Positions 10,147-18,907 of a stretch of DNA of 64,000 nt are shown here, piece after piece. The stretch covers positions 62,001 through 126,000 of the forward strand of contig NVWU01000007.1 of assembly GCA_002733765.1 (NCBI GenBank), written 5' to 3'. Positions within the stretch are counted from its first letter, which is position 1; each line of letters starts with the position of its first letter. Below the pieces are notes generated by a model. It did not search any database. It saw nothing but the letters and a program-made list of their open reading frames with translations, and was not told the DNA's origin. The translations under genes were made by a program, and so were the position numbers. Source of the stretch: Colwellia sp. Lineage in GTDB: Bacteria > Pseudomonadota > Gammaproteobacteria > Enterobacterales > Alteromonadaceae.

Positions 10147-10638
10147 TTAACTGTAAATTGCACGCTGTTTTGCGTCTCGGATTCTATCTAGATCTTCTAT
10201 ACAATCAATAGACTCAATTACAACAAGATAGTCAGTAGGTACTTTTGTTTCCTTTGCACCAATAACAACGTGATTTAAGTACCACGAATAAGGTTTTAAT
10301 GAAGCATCTATTTTAATTGCATAGTATGTTAATGCCTCAAAGACTTCACCCGATTTATTTTGTACATAAACTAGTTTTTCATCGTATCCAAACCCTAAAC
10401 TTTCAGCACGATCTAAAGCACCTTTTTCATTTGTATCTATCTCAAAGAGAGCACCAATGACTGTATCTTCGTTATTATTCGTTTGAAAAGCATTACACTT
10501 TCCAGAGCCATCATCACCATTCATATTAAAACGTAATTGATGACTTTTAAGGGTGACTACTTCAAGTTTTTTGGCACTGGGTACCCGCTCTTGAAGTCTT
10601 AAAATTGACATGTTTGAACCATATGCAAAATACTTCAC
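10147..10638 (-). CDS. Gamma-glutamylcyclotransferase-like protein (AIG2/GGCT fold)
   Basis: The 163-aa protein opens with the substrate-loop motif YFAYGSNMS typical of the GGCT fold. The probable catalytic glutamate is the one in LDRAESLGFGY, near residue 80. Family members release 5-oxoproline from gamma-glutamyl amides or peptides. The GTG at 10638 is taken as start because a strong AGGAGG lies four bases ahead; a TTG one codon upstream is too close to that site. Cytoplasmic, no signal peptide. The substrate is unknown. Confidence 0.8.
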   Translation of the reverse strand: MKYFAYGSNMSILRLQERVPSAKKLEVVTLKSHQLRFNMNGDDGSGKCNAFQTNNNEDTVIGALFEIDTNEKGALDRAESLGFGYDEKLVYVQNKSGEVFEALTYYAIKIDASLKPYSWYLNHVVIGAKETKVPTDYLVVIESIDCIEDLDRIRDAKQRAIYS

Positions 10639-10878
10639 CAAACCTCCTAGCAGTTAGGTTCCTTTGACTACCTGATTAGGAAATCTTGGTTATGATAGCG
10701 CTTTTTTATCGTTACAAAAGGTAGATAAATTAGCCTAAATAGATATCTGTTTACTCTATAGTAAGTATAAATTTGAGTATTTTAAAGTTTAAATCTTAAA
10801 CCCCAAACTTAAATTACTACATTCCAAACACAGTGTAGGAGTAGTCCCCTTTAGTACGGTAAAGTGTTTACTACCTTT

Positions 10879-11535
10879 TTACTGTTTTATTAGTGCAGAT
10901 TTTACGATAGCAAAACCAATAAACCCTAATAAAACACCGGTAACCTTATCTATGTAATAGGCTACCTTGGTAAACTTGCTTCGAACTTTACGTGTTGAAA
11001 GAAGAAAAATAATTGATAAATCCCATAAAAAAACAATAACTGCCATCCAAATTCCTAAGCACAACTTGAAAGCAAAACTTACTTCGGGTGTAAGTACAAC
11101 AGTAAATAGGCTTAGATAAAATAATAAATTTTTAGGGTTTAATATTCCAGACATTAATCCAGTAATAAATTCAGTTAAAAAAACGGTTTTAACTGAACTA
11201 GAATCGGTGGGTTCAGCAATATCTAAATTGTTATATGAACTTTTACGCGCACGTAAAGCCTGTACAGCAAGATAGATTAAAAACAGGCCACCCATAATTT
11301 TTAGTCCAATCATTATTGGAACGGAAGCAGCTAAAATAGAACCCACACCAACCAAACACAGCGTAATATAAACGGCATTAGCTGACGCTATACCTAAGGC
11401 AACACCAATAGCATTTTTACCCTTATTTTTGATTGCACTTTTTATTACTAGTACAAAATCTGGTCCTGGACTTAACAGCGCCAGAAAATGAGCTATTGCA
11501 ACAGTGACGAAGATACCGAGTAAATTTGCGTCCAT
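10879..11535 (-). CDS. LysE/RhtB-family exporter
   Basis: The 218-aa protein has six membrane segments and the LysE-family opening, with LLSPGPDFVLVIKSAI near residue 20 and GIASANAVY shortly after. The middle hydrophilic loop (residues about 110-125) separates the two halves. Members export amino acids, homoserine lactone or related compounds. The substrate is not readable here. AGGGTG precedes the ATG at proper spacing. The neighbouring pst-phoU operon is on the same strand upstream, but a hairpin and about 276 nt lie between them. Confidence 0.85.
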   Translation of the reverse strand: MDANLLGIFVTVAIAHFLALLSPGPDFVLVIKSAIKNKGKNAIGVALGIASANAVYITLCLVGVGSILAASVPIMIGLKIMGGLFLIYLAVQALRARKSSYNNLDIAEPTDSSSVKTVFLTEFITGLMSGILNPKNLLFYLSLFTVVLTPEVSFAFKLCLGIWMAVIVFLWDLSIIFLLSTRKVRSKFTKVAYYIDKVTGVLLGFIGFAIVKSALIKQ

Positions 11536-11708
11536 ATGAACACCCTTTAATTATATTGAAACATACGCAAAAAGCAGATAAAAAGACTAACGAGCCTGTA
11601 GAGTTATTAGTTTGTTATAGTCTATTTTAATCGAAATACTCTAACTGGATTATTTTCTTTTAACAATCAAAAATGTTCATGTTTCTAGTGATTTACCTTT
11701 TCATTATT

Positions 11709-11741
11709 ACTGTGATGAAACAAGCATCATTTCATCACAGT
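11709..11741 (-). terminator. Hairpin downstream of phoU, possible terminator
   Basis: The 12-bp arms ACTGTGATGAAA (11709-11720) and TTTCATCACAGT (11730-11741) are perfect with a 9-nt loop. It sits 70 nt after phoU. No T run follows on the minus strand, so termination may be Rho-assisted, or the site may have another role. Confidence 0.5.
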
Positions 11742-11811
11742 GTTTTGAGTTGAAGTAGTTCAAGGGTTATAAAATAGGGACCTTGATTGATAGTGGGTAC
11801 AAAGTAAAGTG

Positions 11812-12582
11812 TTAGCTTGATATGCTTTCTTTAATTTGTTCAATAGTGGCATGACGAACATCTTTACCTTCGACCAAATAAACGATGTACTCACACAGGT
11901 TAGTCGTGTGATCGCCAATGCGTTCTAAGGCTCTGGCACACCAAGTTACCCGTAAGGCATTTTTTATTTCACGGGGATTTTCCATCATTTTGGTGACTAA
12001 CAGCCGAGAGATATTATCGAATTCTTCATCAATAATGCTGTCATCTTTAATTATTTCTAAAGCTTCATTTACATCCATCTCTGCATAAGCGGTTAGGGCG
12101 CGATTAAGCGTTTTACTGACATGATGACCTAAGTGTCTTAGTTCAACTAAAGGTCTAGCACCCTCTTCTTCGGCAAAACTTCCTCTGGCAAGTTTGATGG
12201 CATTTCTGCCAAATTTAACCGCTTCATCTCCCATACGTTCAAGGTCAGTAATACTTTTAATTACGCTGACTATCAAGCGTAAATCACTGGCAGCAGGTTG
12301 GCGTCGAGCTAAAATTTGTGTGCAATATTCATCAATTTGTAATTCCATGGTATTGACTTCGTGATCACGCTCTATCACTTTTACCGCGAGTTTAGCATCG
12401 GCATTTAATACGGCACTAAGGCCGTCGTTAACTTGTTGTTCAACTAAAGCGCCCATCTCCATTACTAATGTTCTTACTTGCTCTAACTCTTCATTAAAGC
12501 GACGAGAAATATGTTTATCTAAATGCAATTTTTTGGTGAAGCCTGAAGGATTATTAGTACTTTCTGTTGTTGTAGTTGTCAT
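11812..12582 (-). CDS. phoU: Phosphate transport regulator PhoU
   Basis: PhoU links the Pst transporter to the PhoR kinase and shuts the Pho response down when phosphate is plentiful. The 256-aa protein shows the two-fold PhoU repeat, with metal-binding motifs seen as ERMGDEAVKF in the first half and ERIGDHTTNLCEY in the second. The start at 12582 is preferred over the ATG that overlaps the pstB stop codon, because GGAG lies at correct distance before it. It is the last gene of the pst operon. phoB and phoR are not in the window. Confidence 0.95.
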   Translation of the reverse strand: MTTTTTESTNNPSGFTKKLHLDKHISRRFNEELEQVRTLVMEMGALVEQQVNDGLSAVLNADAKLAVKVIERDHEVNTMELQIDEYCTQILARRQPAASDLRLIVSVIKSITDLERMGDEAVKFGRNAIKLARGSFAEEEGARPLVELRHLGHHVSKTLNRALTAYAEMDVNEALEIIKDDSIIDEEFDNISRLLVTKMMENPREIKNALRVTWCARALERIGDHTTNLCEYIVYLVEGKDVRHATIEQIKESISS

Positions 12583-12594
12583 TTTCTTCTCCAT

Positions 12595-13470
12595 TTAACC
12601 GAAGCGGCCAGTGATATAGTTTTCAGTTAATTTGTGACTCGGTCGGGTGAAAATATCTTCCGTTTTACCCATTTCGACTAACTTACCCATATGAAAATAT
12701 GCGGTATGCTGCGAAACACGTGCTGCTTGTTGCATTGAATGAGTGACAATTGCGATGGTATATTTTGCTTTTAGTTCATCTATTAGTTCTTCAATAATAG
12801 CTGTAGCAATAGGATCAAGCGCTGAAGCAGGCTCATCCATTAGAATAACCTCAGGGCTTACCGCTATTGTTCTCGCAATACATAAGCGCTGCTGTTGGCC
12901 ACCGGATAAACCCGTACCAGGATCATTAAGCCTATCTTTTACTTCGTTAAATAATCCTGCTTTTTTTAAGCTAGTTTCTACAATTTCATCTAATTCAGCT
13001 TTATTGTTTGTTAAGCCATGAATACGCGCACCGTAAGCAACATTGTCGTATATTGATTTAGGAAAAGGATTAGGTTTTTGAAATACCATGCCAACGCGTG
13101 CTCGAAGTAGCACTGGATCTAAATTTTTTGCATAAATATCTTCATCATCCAGTGTGAATTCCCCGGTAATCTTACATATATCGATGGTATCGTTCATACG
13201 GTTTAAACTACGTAAGAACGTTGATTTACCGCAGCCTGATGGGCCAATAAGTGCTGTTACTTGGTTTTTAGCTATATCTAGACTGATATTATCAATGGCT
13301 TTTTTGTCCCCATAATATACATTGGCGTTCCTAATAGACATTTTGGCGTCATCAGCATAAATATTACCAACGGTTTGAGTTAGCTCAATTTCCGACAAAT
13401 TAGTTTGAGACAAATCGGTTTGCGCTGTTTTATTTACTTGTACTTGCTTGGATAAAGTTATGGCGTTCAT
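12595..13470 (-). CDS. pstB: Phosphate ABC transporter ATP-binding protein PstB
   Basis: PstB powers phosphate import by ATP hydrolysis at the cytoplasmic face. The 291-aa protein has Walker [10 protein letters not shown], signature LSGGQQQR, Walker [13 protein letters not shown] and the switch histidine in [10 protein letters not shown]. It carries a non-conserved N-terminal extension of about 35 residues rich in Gln and Thr before the ATPase domain. AGGAAAATAGT precedes the ATG. It lies between pstA (9-nt gap) and phoU in the usual order. Confidence 0.97.
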   Translation of the reverse strand: MNAITLSKQVQVNKTAQTDLSQTNLSEIELTQTVGNIYADDAKMSIRNANVYYGDKKAIDNISLDIAKNQVTALIGPSGCGKSTFLRSLNRMNDTIDICKITGEFTLDDEDIYAKNLDPVLLRARVGMVFQKPNPFPKSIYDNVAYGARIHGLTNNKAELDEIVETSLKKAGLFNEVKDRLNDPGTGLSGGQQQRLCIARTIAVSPEVILMDEPASALDPIATAIIEELIDELKAKYTIAIVTHSMQQAARVSQHTAYFHMGKLVEMGKTEDIFTRPSHKLTENYITGRFG

Positions 13471-13479
13471 ACTATTTTC

Positions 13480-14811
13480 CTATTTCTTTTCAAATTTGCT
13501 GCGTAGCATTGTTGCGCTAAGGTTAATTATTAGTAATAACGTTAGTAGCACCAATATGGCTGCGGAGGTTTTTGCTAAAAAAGCTCTTTCTGGGCTATCG
13601 GCCCATAAAAATATTTGTACGGGCAGTACGGTGGCAGAGTCAACTATGCTACTTGGCACATCAACAATAAAAGCCACCATACCAATCATTAATAAGGGTG
13701 CTGTTTCACCTAATGCTTGTGCAACACCAATAATAGCTCCCGTAATGATCCCTGGCATTGCTTGTGGCAATACATGAGAGAATGTTACTTGCATTTTTGA
13801 AGCACCTAAACCTAAGGCTGCTTCCCTAATTGACGGGGGAACGGCTTTTATTGCCGCACGGCTGGCGATAATAATAGTTGGTAAGGTCATTAACGTTAAT
13901 ACAATACCGCCAACTAAAGGGGCAGAGCGGGGCAAGCCAAATAAATTAATGATGACGGCTAAGCCCAACAGACCAAAAACAATAGAGGGTACTGCTGCCA
14001 AGTTATTGATGTTTATTTCAATAAAATCTGTGAGGCGGTTTCTAGGGGCAAACTCTTCTAAATAAAGTGCCCCTGCAACGCCTAGCGGAAATGATAATAA
14101 CAAGGTAACAAATAGGGTAAGTAAAGTGCCCATTAAAGCCCCTTTAATACCCGCAAGTTCAGGCTCTCTAGAATCACTGGCAGTAAAAAAGCTAAAGTTA
14201 AATCGACTTTCAACACGATCACTTGAGATAAGTTGTGCTAACCATTGTGCTTGTTTTTGGGTGATTCTTAGTCCTGCTTCACCTAAAGGAAACTCTTCTT
14301 TAAGATAGCTGTCTACGTCATCATCAAGTCTTACCCATACCTGTGCTTTTTTCTCAAACAATTTCGGGGAAGCAATTAAGTTATCTTTAAGGGTAAATTC
14401 AGCATTGCTACTTAGCAATTTTGATAGCTTACGCTTGTCCTTACGACCACTGACATCTGGAAACATTTGATAAAGCGATTTTTTCAGTACATTACGGTAG
14501 TTTGCTTTTTTCATTTGCTTATTAATGGGGTTTTGTGATGAGTAATCACTAATGTTGAGCCATGATGCTTGATAATTTACGTCAAGCTTAACCCAGTGTT
14601 GATTAAAAGCCGGTAGTGCTTTTGAGGTAATATCTCCAATTAAAATAACCACAAGTAGGAAGCCAAACAGCACAGAAAAAAGCCCTATGAATTTGAAGCG
14701 TTTTTCTTTGCGGTGACGTTTTTTAAGGCTTAGCGAGACCTTTTCTGTGCTCGAAAGTGTATTCATAGTATTATTACTATCACCATTTAAATTTTTGTTT
14801 AGTTTAGTCAT
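13480..14811 (-). CDS. pstA: Phosphate ABC transporter permease PstA (long form)
   Basis: One of the two membrane subunits of the Pst importer. The C-terminal ~280 residues contain the permease domain with the EAA-type loop AALGLGASKMQVTFSHVLPQ. At 443 aa it is about 150 residues longer than E. coli PstA. The extra part lies between the first membrane helix (about residues 40-65) and the second (about 230), so it should be periplasmic; it is predicted from sequence to be charged and partly helical. The start overlaps the 3' end of pstC by 8 nt, so translation is probably coupled. Confidence 0.93.
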   Translation of the reverse strand: MTKLNKNLNGDSNNTMNTLSSTEKVSLSLKKRHRKEKRFKFIGLFSVLFGFLLVVILIGDITSKALPAFNQHWVKLDVNYQASWLNISDYSSQNPINKQMKKANYRNVLKKSLYQMFPDVSGRKDKRKLSKLLSSNAEFTLKDNLIASPKLFEKKAQVWVRLDDDVDSYLKEEFPLGEAGLRITQKQAQWLAQLISSDRVESRFNFSFFTASDSREPELAGIKGALMGTLLTLFVTLLLSFPLGVAGALYLEEFAPRNRLTDFIEININNLAAVPSIVFGLLGLAVIINLFGLPRSAPLVGGIVLTLMTLPTIIIASRAAIKAVPPSIREAALGLGASKMQVTFSHVLPQAMPGIITGAIIGVAQALGETAPLLMIGMVAFIVDVPSSIVDSATVLPVQIFLWADSPERAFLAKTSAAILVLLTLLLIINLSATMLRSKFEKK

Positions 14812-16222
14812 ATTGCTCTCGATATTTTCTAACGACTTTCAGTGCTATAACATTTAGACCGAGAGTAGTGATAAATAACATTAAACCTAAGGCAAAAGCG
14901 GCTAGGGTTTTTGGACTATCAAACTCTTGATCGCCGGTTAGTAGAGTTACTATTTGTACGGTTACGGTTGTTACAGAGTCGAGTGGGTTGGCGGTTAAAT
15001 TAGCCGCCATACCGGCTGCCATTACCACAATCATGGTTTCACCTATGGCACGAGATACTGCCAGTAATATAGCGCCAACAATGCCTGGTAATGCTGCGGG
15101 TAATAATACCTTTAAGACGGTTTCACTTTTTGTTGCGCCCATACCAAGGGAAGCTTCTTTTAATGAGTTAGGTACTGCACTGATGGCATCTTCCGATAGT
15201 GATGATACAAAAGGAATAATCATCGTTCCCATGACTAAACCTGCGGCTAAGGCACTTTCTGAAGCGACACTTAAACCTACTGATTCACCTAAGTTACGAA
15301 TAACAGGTGCTACCGTTAACGCAGCAAAAAAGCCATAAACAACGGTGGGAATACCCGCTAATACTTCTAGCATAGGTTTAGCAAAAGCACGTAATCTTAC
15401 AGAAGCGTATTGTGATAAGTAGATGGCAATCATTAAACCAACAGGTATTGCTAATAACATTGCAATAAAGGTAATTAACATAGTGCCAGCAAATAAAGGA
15501 ATGGCACCAAAAGCACCAGAGCCGCCTACTTGATCAACACGCATTGCTGTTTGTGGACTCCATTGTGTACCAAACATAAACTCTATAGGAGAAACACTTT
15601 TAAAAAATTGAATAGACTCAAACAGTACCGAAATAACAATGCCAAGGGTTGTTAGAATCGCAACAGCAGATGACGCCACTAATAAGGCGCGTATGATACG
15701 TTCTGATTTTTGTCTTGCTGGGTAGGTCAGGCTAAAATTTCTAACTAAAATAGTAACACTGACACAGGCAATAATTAATACTAAGGCTGTTTTGAGCCAA
15801 ATTGCTTGTTGGTTTAATTCTTGTAAAGTCAATGCCGCTTTATATTGAATTTGCGTATTTAGTTCGCTACTTTGACTTAATCTTTGTAAAATCTCAGCTG
15901 CTGTTTCTGAGTTTGCTATTGCACGAATGTTGTTTAAGTATAAGCCGGTATCTATGGTTGATAACGACTGAATTTTTAGTGGTAGTGTTGACGTGAGTAA
16001 TTGTTCAACAACGATATGCTCACCGCTATTAAAAATCAGTAAAGTAATTAATGCAGGTAAACCACAAACCATGGCGGTTAATAAACCAAACTGCTGTGGT
16101 AGGCTAGTCAGTTCTTTTTTGTGCTCAGCGCCACCTGCTACTTTCAATGAACGCTGTATACCAAACCAATAACTAAATAGTGTCAGGCAAAGTAAAACAA
16201 AAAACAATAAAGATGAATTCAT
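14804..16222 (-). CDS. pstC: Phosphate ABC transporter permease PstC (long form)
   Basis: Partner membrane subunit to PstA. The 472-aa protein has the permease domain in its last 270 residues, with the EAA loop seen as EASLGMGATKSETVLKVLLP. The N-terminal part has extra membrane helices and a periplasmic stretch compared with the ~320-aa E. coli protein. Long PstC/PstA proteins are common in marine gammaproteobacteria (family knowledge). The ribosome site is weak. A hairpin between pstS and pstC suggests lower expression than pstS. Confidence 0.93.
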   Translation of the reverse strand: MNSSLLFFVLLCLTLFSYWFGIQRSLKVAGGAEHKKELTSLPQQFGLLTAMVCGLPALITLLIFNSGEHIVVEQLLTSTLPLKIQSLSTIDTGLYLNNIRAIANSETAAEILQRLSQSSELNTQIQYKAALTLQELNQQAIWLKTALVLIIACVSVTILVRNFSLTYPARQKSERIIRALLVASSAVAILTTLGIVISVLFESIQFFKSVSPIEFMFGTQWSPQTAMRVDQVGGSGAFGAIPLFAGTMLITFIAMLLAIPVGLMIAIYLSQYASVRLRAFAKPMLEVLAGIPTVVYGFFAALTVAPVIRNLGESVGLSVASESALAAGLVMGTMIIPFVSSLSEDAISAVPNSLKEASLGMGATKSETVLKVLLPAALPGIVGAILLAVSRAIGETMIVVMAAGMAANLTANPLDSVTTVTVQIVTLLTGDQEFDSPKTLAAFALGLMLFITTLGLNVIALKVVRKYREQYD

Positions 16223-16252
16223 ATTTTTATAACTAATTTTTTAGAAAAGAAA

Positions 16253-16293
16253 ACCCAACTATTGATAACCTTTATTGTTAGCAACGGTTGGGT
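16253..16293 (-). terminator. Hairpin between pstS and pstC (partial terminator)
   Basis: ACCCAAC (16253-16259) pairs with GTTGGGT (16287-16293). Inside it, TTGATAAC and GTTAGCAA extend the stem. On the minus strand it is followed by TTTTCTTTT. It lies 20 nt after the pstS stop, where a leaky terminator would give excess binding protein over permease. Confidence 0.65.
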
Positions 16294-16313
16294 GCTATTT
16301 TAAGCGGTTATGA

Positions 16314-17390
16314 CTAATTCAACACTAATGGAGAAAGAGACAGTACACTTTGGCGTACTTTTGCTAATTTCTTGTTGCCTAATGGGATTAGACCTTTATC
16401 TGTTAAATAACCTTCTTCACCCATTGCTGCTTCACTGGTGAATTCTTTCAAAAATTCTAAAATACCAGGTACTTTGTTTACGTGTGAGTTTTTCACATAA
16501 AAGTATAATGGACGTGACACAGGGTAAGAACCGTCAGCAATAGCATCAAAAGTAGGGCCTTGACCGTCAATAATTGAACCTTGTAATTTGTCACTATTTT
16601 GGTCTAAAAAGCTAAAACCAAAAATACCGAACGCTTTAGGGTTTGCTGATAACTTTTGTACTATTAGGTTGTCATTTTCACCAGCTTCGATATAAGCGTG
16701 ATCTTCACGTACGCTGTGACAAATTTCTTTATACTTAGCTTTGTTTTGTTTTTTTATCGCTTTAATCCAAGAGAATTTTTTACAACCACCCTCTAATACT
16801 AATTCTGCAAAGGCATCACGGGTTCCTGACGTTGGTGGTGGACCTAAAACTTCAATTTTATTGGCAGGTAATGCAGGATTAATATCACTCCATAATTTGT
16901 ATGGGTTAGCCACTAACTTTTCACTACCGTCTTTAGCCGGAACTTCTTTTGCTAAGGCTAAAAATAACTCTTTGCGAGTAATCTTCATTTGGGCGGTAGT
17001 ATTTGAATTAGCAACTACAATACCGTCATAACCTACTAATACTTCAGTGATGCTTGTTACGCCATTTCTAACACACATATCAAATTCACTTTTTTTCATT
17101 CGACGTGATGCATTAGAAAGGTCAGGGGTGTTGATAGCGTTACTAGCACAAAATAACTTCATGCCGCCACCGGTACCGGTAGATTCAATTTTAGGTGTTT
17201 TAAAGTCAGTGTTTTTACCAAAACGCTCGGCAACTACAGTTGAGAAAGGATAAACAGTTGATGAACCTACAGCAGTAATTGTGTCACGATTACTTTGAGC
17301 ATTAGCAATGCTGCTAGTTAAGGCAACTGCTACAAGCGATAGGCTTATTATTGTTTTCTTTAGATTCATTTTATTAGTAAAAGTGTTCAT
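16314..17390 (-). CDS. pstS: Phosphate-binding periplasmic protein PstS
   Basis: PstS captures phosphate in the periplasm and delivers it to PstCAB. The 358-aa protein has a signal peptide ending near SSIANAQS. Phosphate-binding segments AVGSSTVYPFS and PTSGTRDAF, with STGTGGGMKLFC between them, are typical. The start at 17390 is chosen over one four codons upstream because GAGA lies just before it. The gene leads the operon and is directly controlled by the Pho boxes about 100 nt upstream. Confidence 0.96.
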   Translation of the reverse strand: MNTFTNKMNLKKTIISLSLVAVALTSSIANAQSNRDTITAVGSSTVYPFSTVVAERFGKNTDFKTPKIESTGTGGGMKLFCASNAINTPDLSNASRRMKKSEFDMCVRNGVTSITEVLVGYDGIVVANSNTTAQMKITRKELFLALAKEVPAKDGSEKLVANPYKLWSDINPALPANKIEVLGPPPTSGTRDAFAELVLEGGCKKFSWIKAIKKQNKAKYKEICHSVREDHAYIEAGENDNLIVQKLSANPKAFGIFGFSFLDQNSDKLQGSIIDGQGPTFDAIADGSYPVSRPLYFYVKNSHVNKVPGILEFLKEFTSEAAMGEEGYLTDKGLIPLGNKKLAKVRQSVLSLSPLVLN

Positions 17391-17489
17391 ATGATTTCTC
17401 ATTTTTTAATTGAATTAATAATTTTTAGACTGAATATTGTGTCTAGGTTCGAACTCATTTTTTAACTGTGTGCAGTGTAGAAATTTTAT

Positions 17490-17529
17490 GTGACAACTAG
17501 GTGAACGATTTGTGACAGTTATGTGACAA
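17490..17529 (-). promoter_or_regulatory. Quadruple Pho box of pstS
   Basis: On the plus strand, copies of GTGACA or close variants start at 17490, 17501 (GTGAAC), 17512 and 17523, exactly 11 bp apart. Read on the minus strand these are four TGTCAC-type PhoB half-sites in tandem. A TACACT element at 17474-17479 (minus strand) is a plausible -10. The tract sits 100 nt before the pstS start. Confidence 0.9.
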
Positions 17530-17557
17530 GGAGGTTTTTGTGATCTTCATGGCTATT

Positions 17558-17604
17558 TATACCCATTCCACTTAAAGGTGCAGGATTCAAGTGGAACGGG
17601 TATA
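17558..17604. repeat. Short palindromic element, copy of an interspersed repeat end
   Basis: The left arm TATACCCATTCCACTT (17558-17573) and right arm AAGTGGAACGGGTATA (17589-17604) are inverted repeats with 15 of 16 positions matching. The right arm is identical to the end of the 102-bp repeat at 47943-48044. It looks like a minimal, internally deleted copy of that family. Confidence 0.75.
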
Positions 17605-18022
17605 TATGACAGTTGCTTTGAGACAGTAATTTGAAATGAATCATTAGCCTTATAGGTAGATTCCCTAAAGATAGATTTAACCTTTATTTTGTGGGGATTT
17701 TTAGGCTTGGATAACTATTCCATGATACTCATATTACGAAAATCCCCCCTCGTTTTAGTATTTATATTTTGCATTGCATTTTGCAATTTTTCTTATTTGT
17801 AAAATACAGAGTCATTATCTATTTATAAGTAAAAAACATAAAAGCCCTGTATACCGGGCGTTAGAGGTAAATGTTAGTATTACTCAAATGGTTTTTTTTC
17901 TGTGGTACGTTAATTGCTAAATATAGAATTAGTATGAATTGAGTCACTAGTTTTTGGTTATTACCAATAAACAAACCTTTGATTAATGTTGCTTATTGAA
18001 AATAATAAACGAGGGAAACAGC
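17605..18022. other. Intergenic region before the response regulator
   Basis: No gene was found. It holds a small GCCC-8 nt-GGGC hairpin near 17844-17859 without a T run, and an AT-rich stretch that should contain the promoter of the receiver gene. No Pho-type repeat at 11-bp spacing was seen on the plus strand. Confidence 0.5.
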
Positions 18023-18874
18023 ATGTATACTGAAAAAAAATTACTGCTAGTAGATGATGAAACTGCTGTTAGACAGGCACTTATTCGGGGTGTACATCGA
18101 AAGTTTAATAAAAAAAATAACTTAGTTTCAATTACTGAAGCAAGTAATGGCAAAGAAGCAATTGAGTTGGCAAATGATAATCCTCCTGATTTAATCATAA
18201 TGGATATACGCATGCCAATAATGGATGGTTTGAAAGCTTGCCGTATTTTAAGGAACGATGCAAAATTTGCGGCAACTAAAATTATTATTTTAACCTGTGA
18301 GATTATCGAAGAAAGGGAGGGCTTGCTTGCCGGTGCAGACGACTATGTGATAAAGCCTTTTGATATTAATACATTACTCATTCGAATCGAACGAGGCTTA
18401 TTTCTCCCAACATCAATTAATAAAGCAGTGCCTGTAGATGTTAATGGCTTATTATCAAAAGAGTATTTTTTTGATACTTTTTTAAATTTTGAAATTGCTA
18501 GAGCAAAACGCTTTCAACATCCATTAAGCCTTTTATTACTTAAGGTGTCACCAAGTAAAACAGAAGAACCCGATCAAAAAACTCATGACTATTTAGTGAA
18601 ATTATTAAAACGTCGGGCATCAGATAAGGTTATCAATTGGGCAGAAAATATTTTTGCTATTTTACTTACGGAAACGCCTGCCGAGGATGCTGTTTTGGTA
18701 GCAAAACACATCGCTTGTCACATGGAGGCTAGAGCTGACTGTTTACGTTATTTCATTGGTATTGCCAATTTAGAGGATACGTTAACTGATAATTTAGTCA
18801 TAAATGCTGAGTCGTCTCTGAGCGAATCAGTTCGCACAGGTAACATCATATTAAATAGGCAGGCGCTTAATTAA
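18023..18874 (+). CDS. Response regulator: receiver plus degenerate GGDEF domain
   Basis: The 283-aa protein has a receiver domain (residues 5-125) with acidic pair DDE, phospho-acceptor Asp61 in IIMDIRMP, and Lys in YVIKPFD. The C-terminal half has the outline of a GGDEF domain, with RAKRFQHPLSLLLL at its start, but the GG(D/E)EF signature is replaced by WAENIF before AILLTETP. The active site is therefore lost and it should not make cyclic di-GMP; it may bind a partner or nucleotide. ATG at 18023 is preferred because GAGGG lies just before it. It opens a cluster with a porin-like gene, a secreted protein and a kinase, all on the plus strand. Confidence 0.85.
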   Translation: MYTEKKLLLVDDETAVRQALIRGVHRKFNKKNNLVSITEASNGKEAIELANDNPPDLIIMDIRMPIMDGLKACRILRNDAKFAATKIIILTCEIIEEREGLLAGADDYVIKPFDINTLLIRIERGLFLPTSINKAVPVDVNGLLSKEYFFDTFLNFEIARAKRFQHPLSLLLLKVSPSKTEEPDQKTHDYLVKLLKRRASDKVINWAENIFAILLTETPAEDAVLVAKHIACHMEARADCLRYFIGIANLEDTLTDNLVINAESSLSESVRTGNIILNRQALN

Positions 18875-18907
18875 TGACAAAAGATTAAGCAATTGAGGGT
18901 GTCTACA

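Noticed and set aside
13448-15338. Long open frames opposite to pstA, pstB and pstC.
   Set aside because: They are shadows of the pst genes in other frames, with no ribosome sites and no domain.
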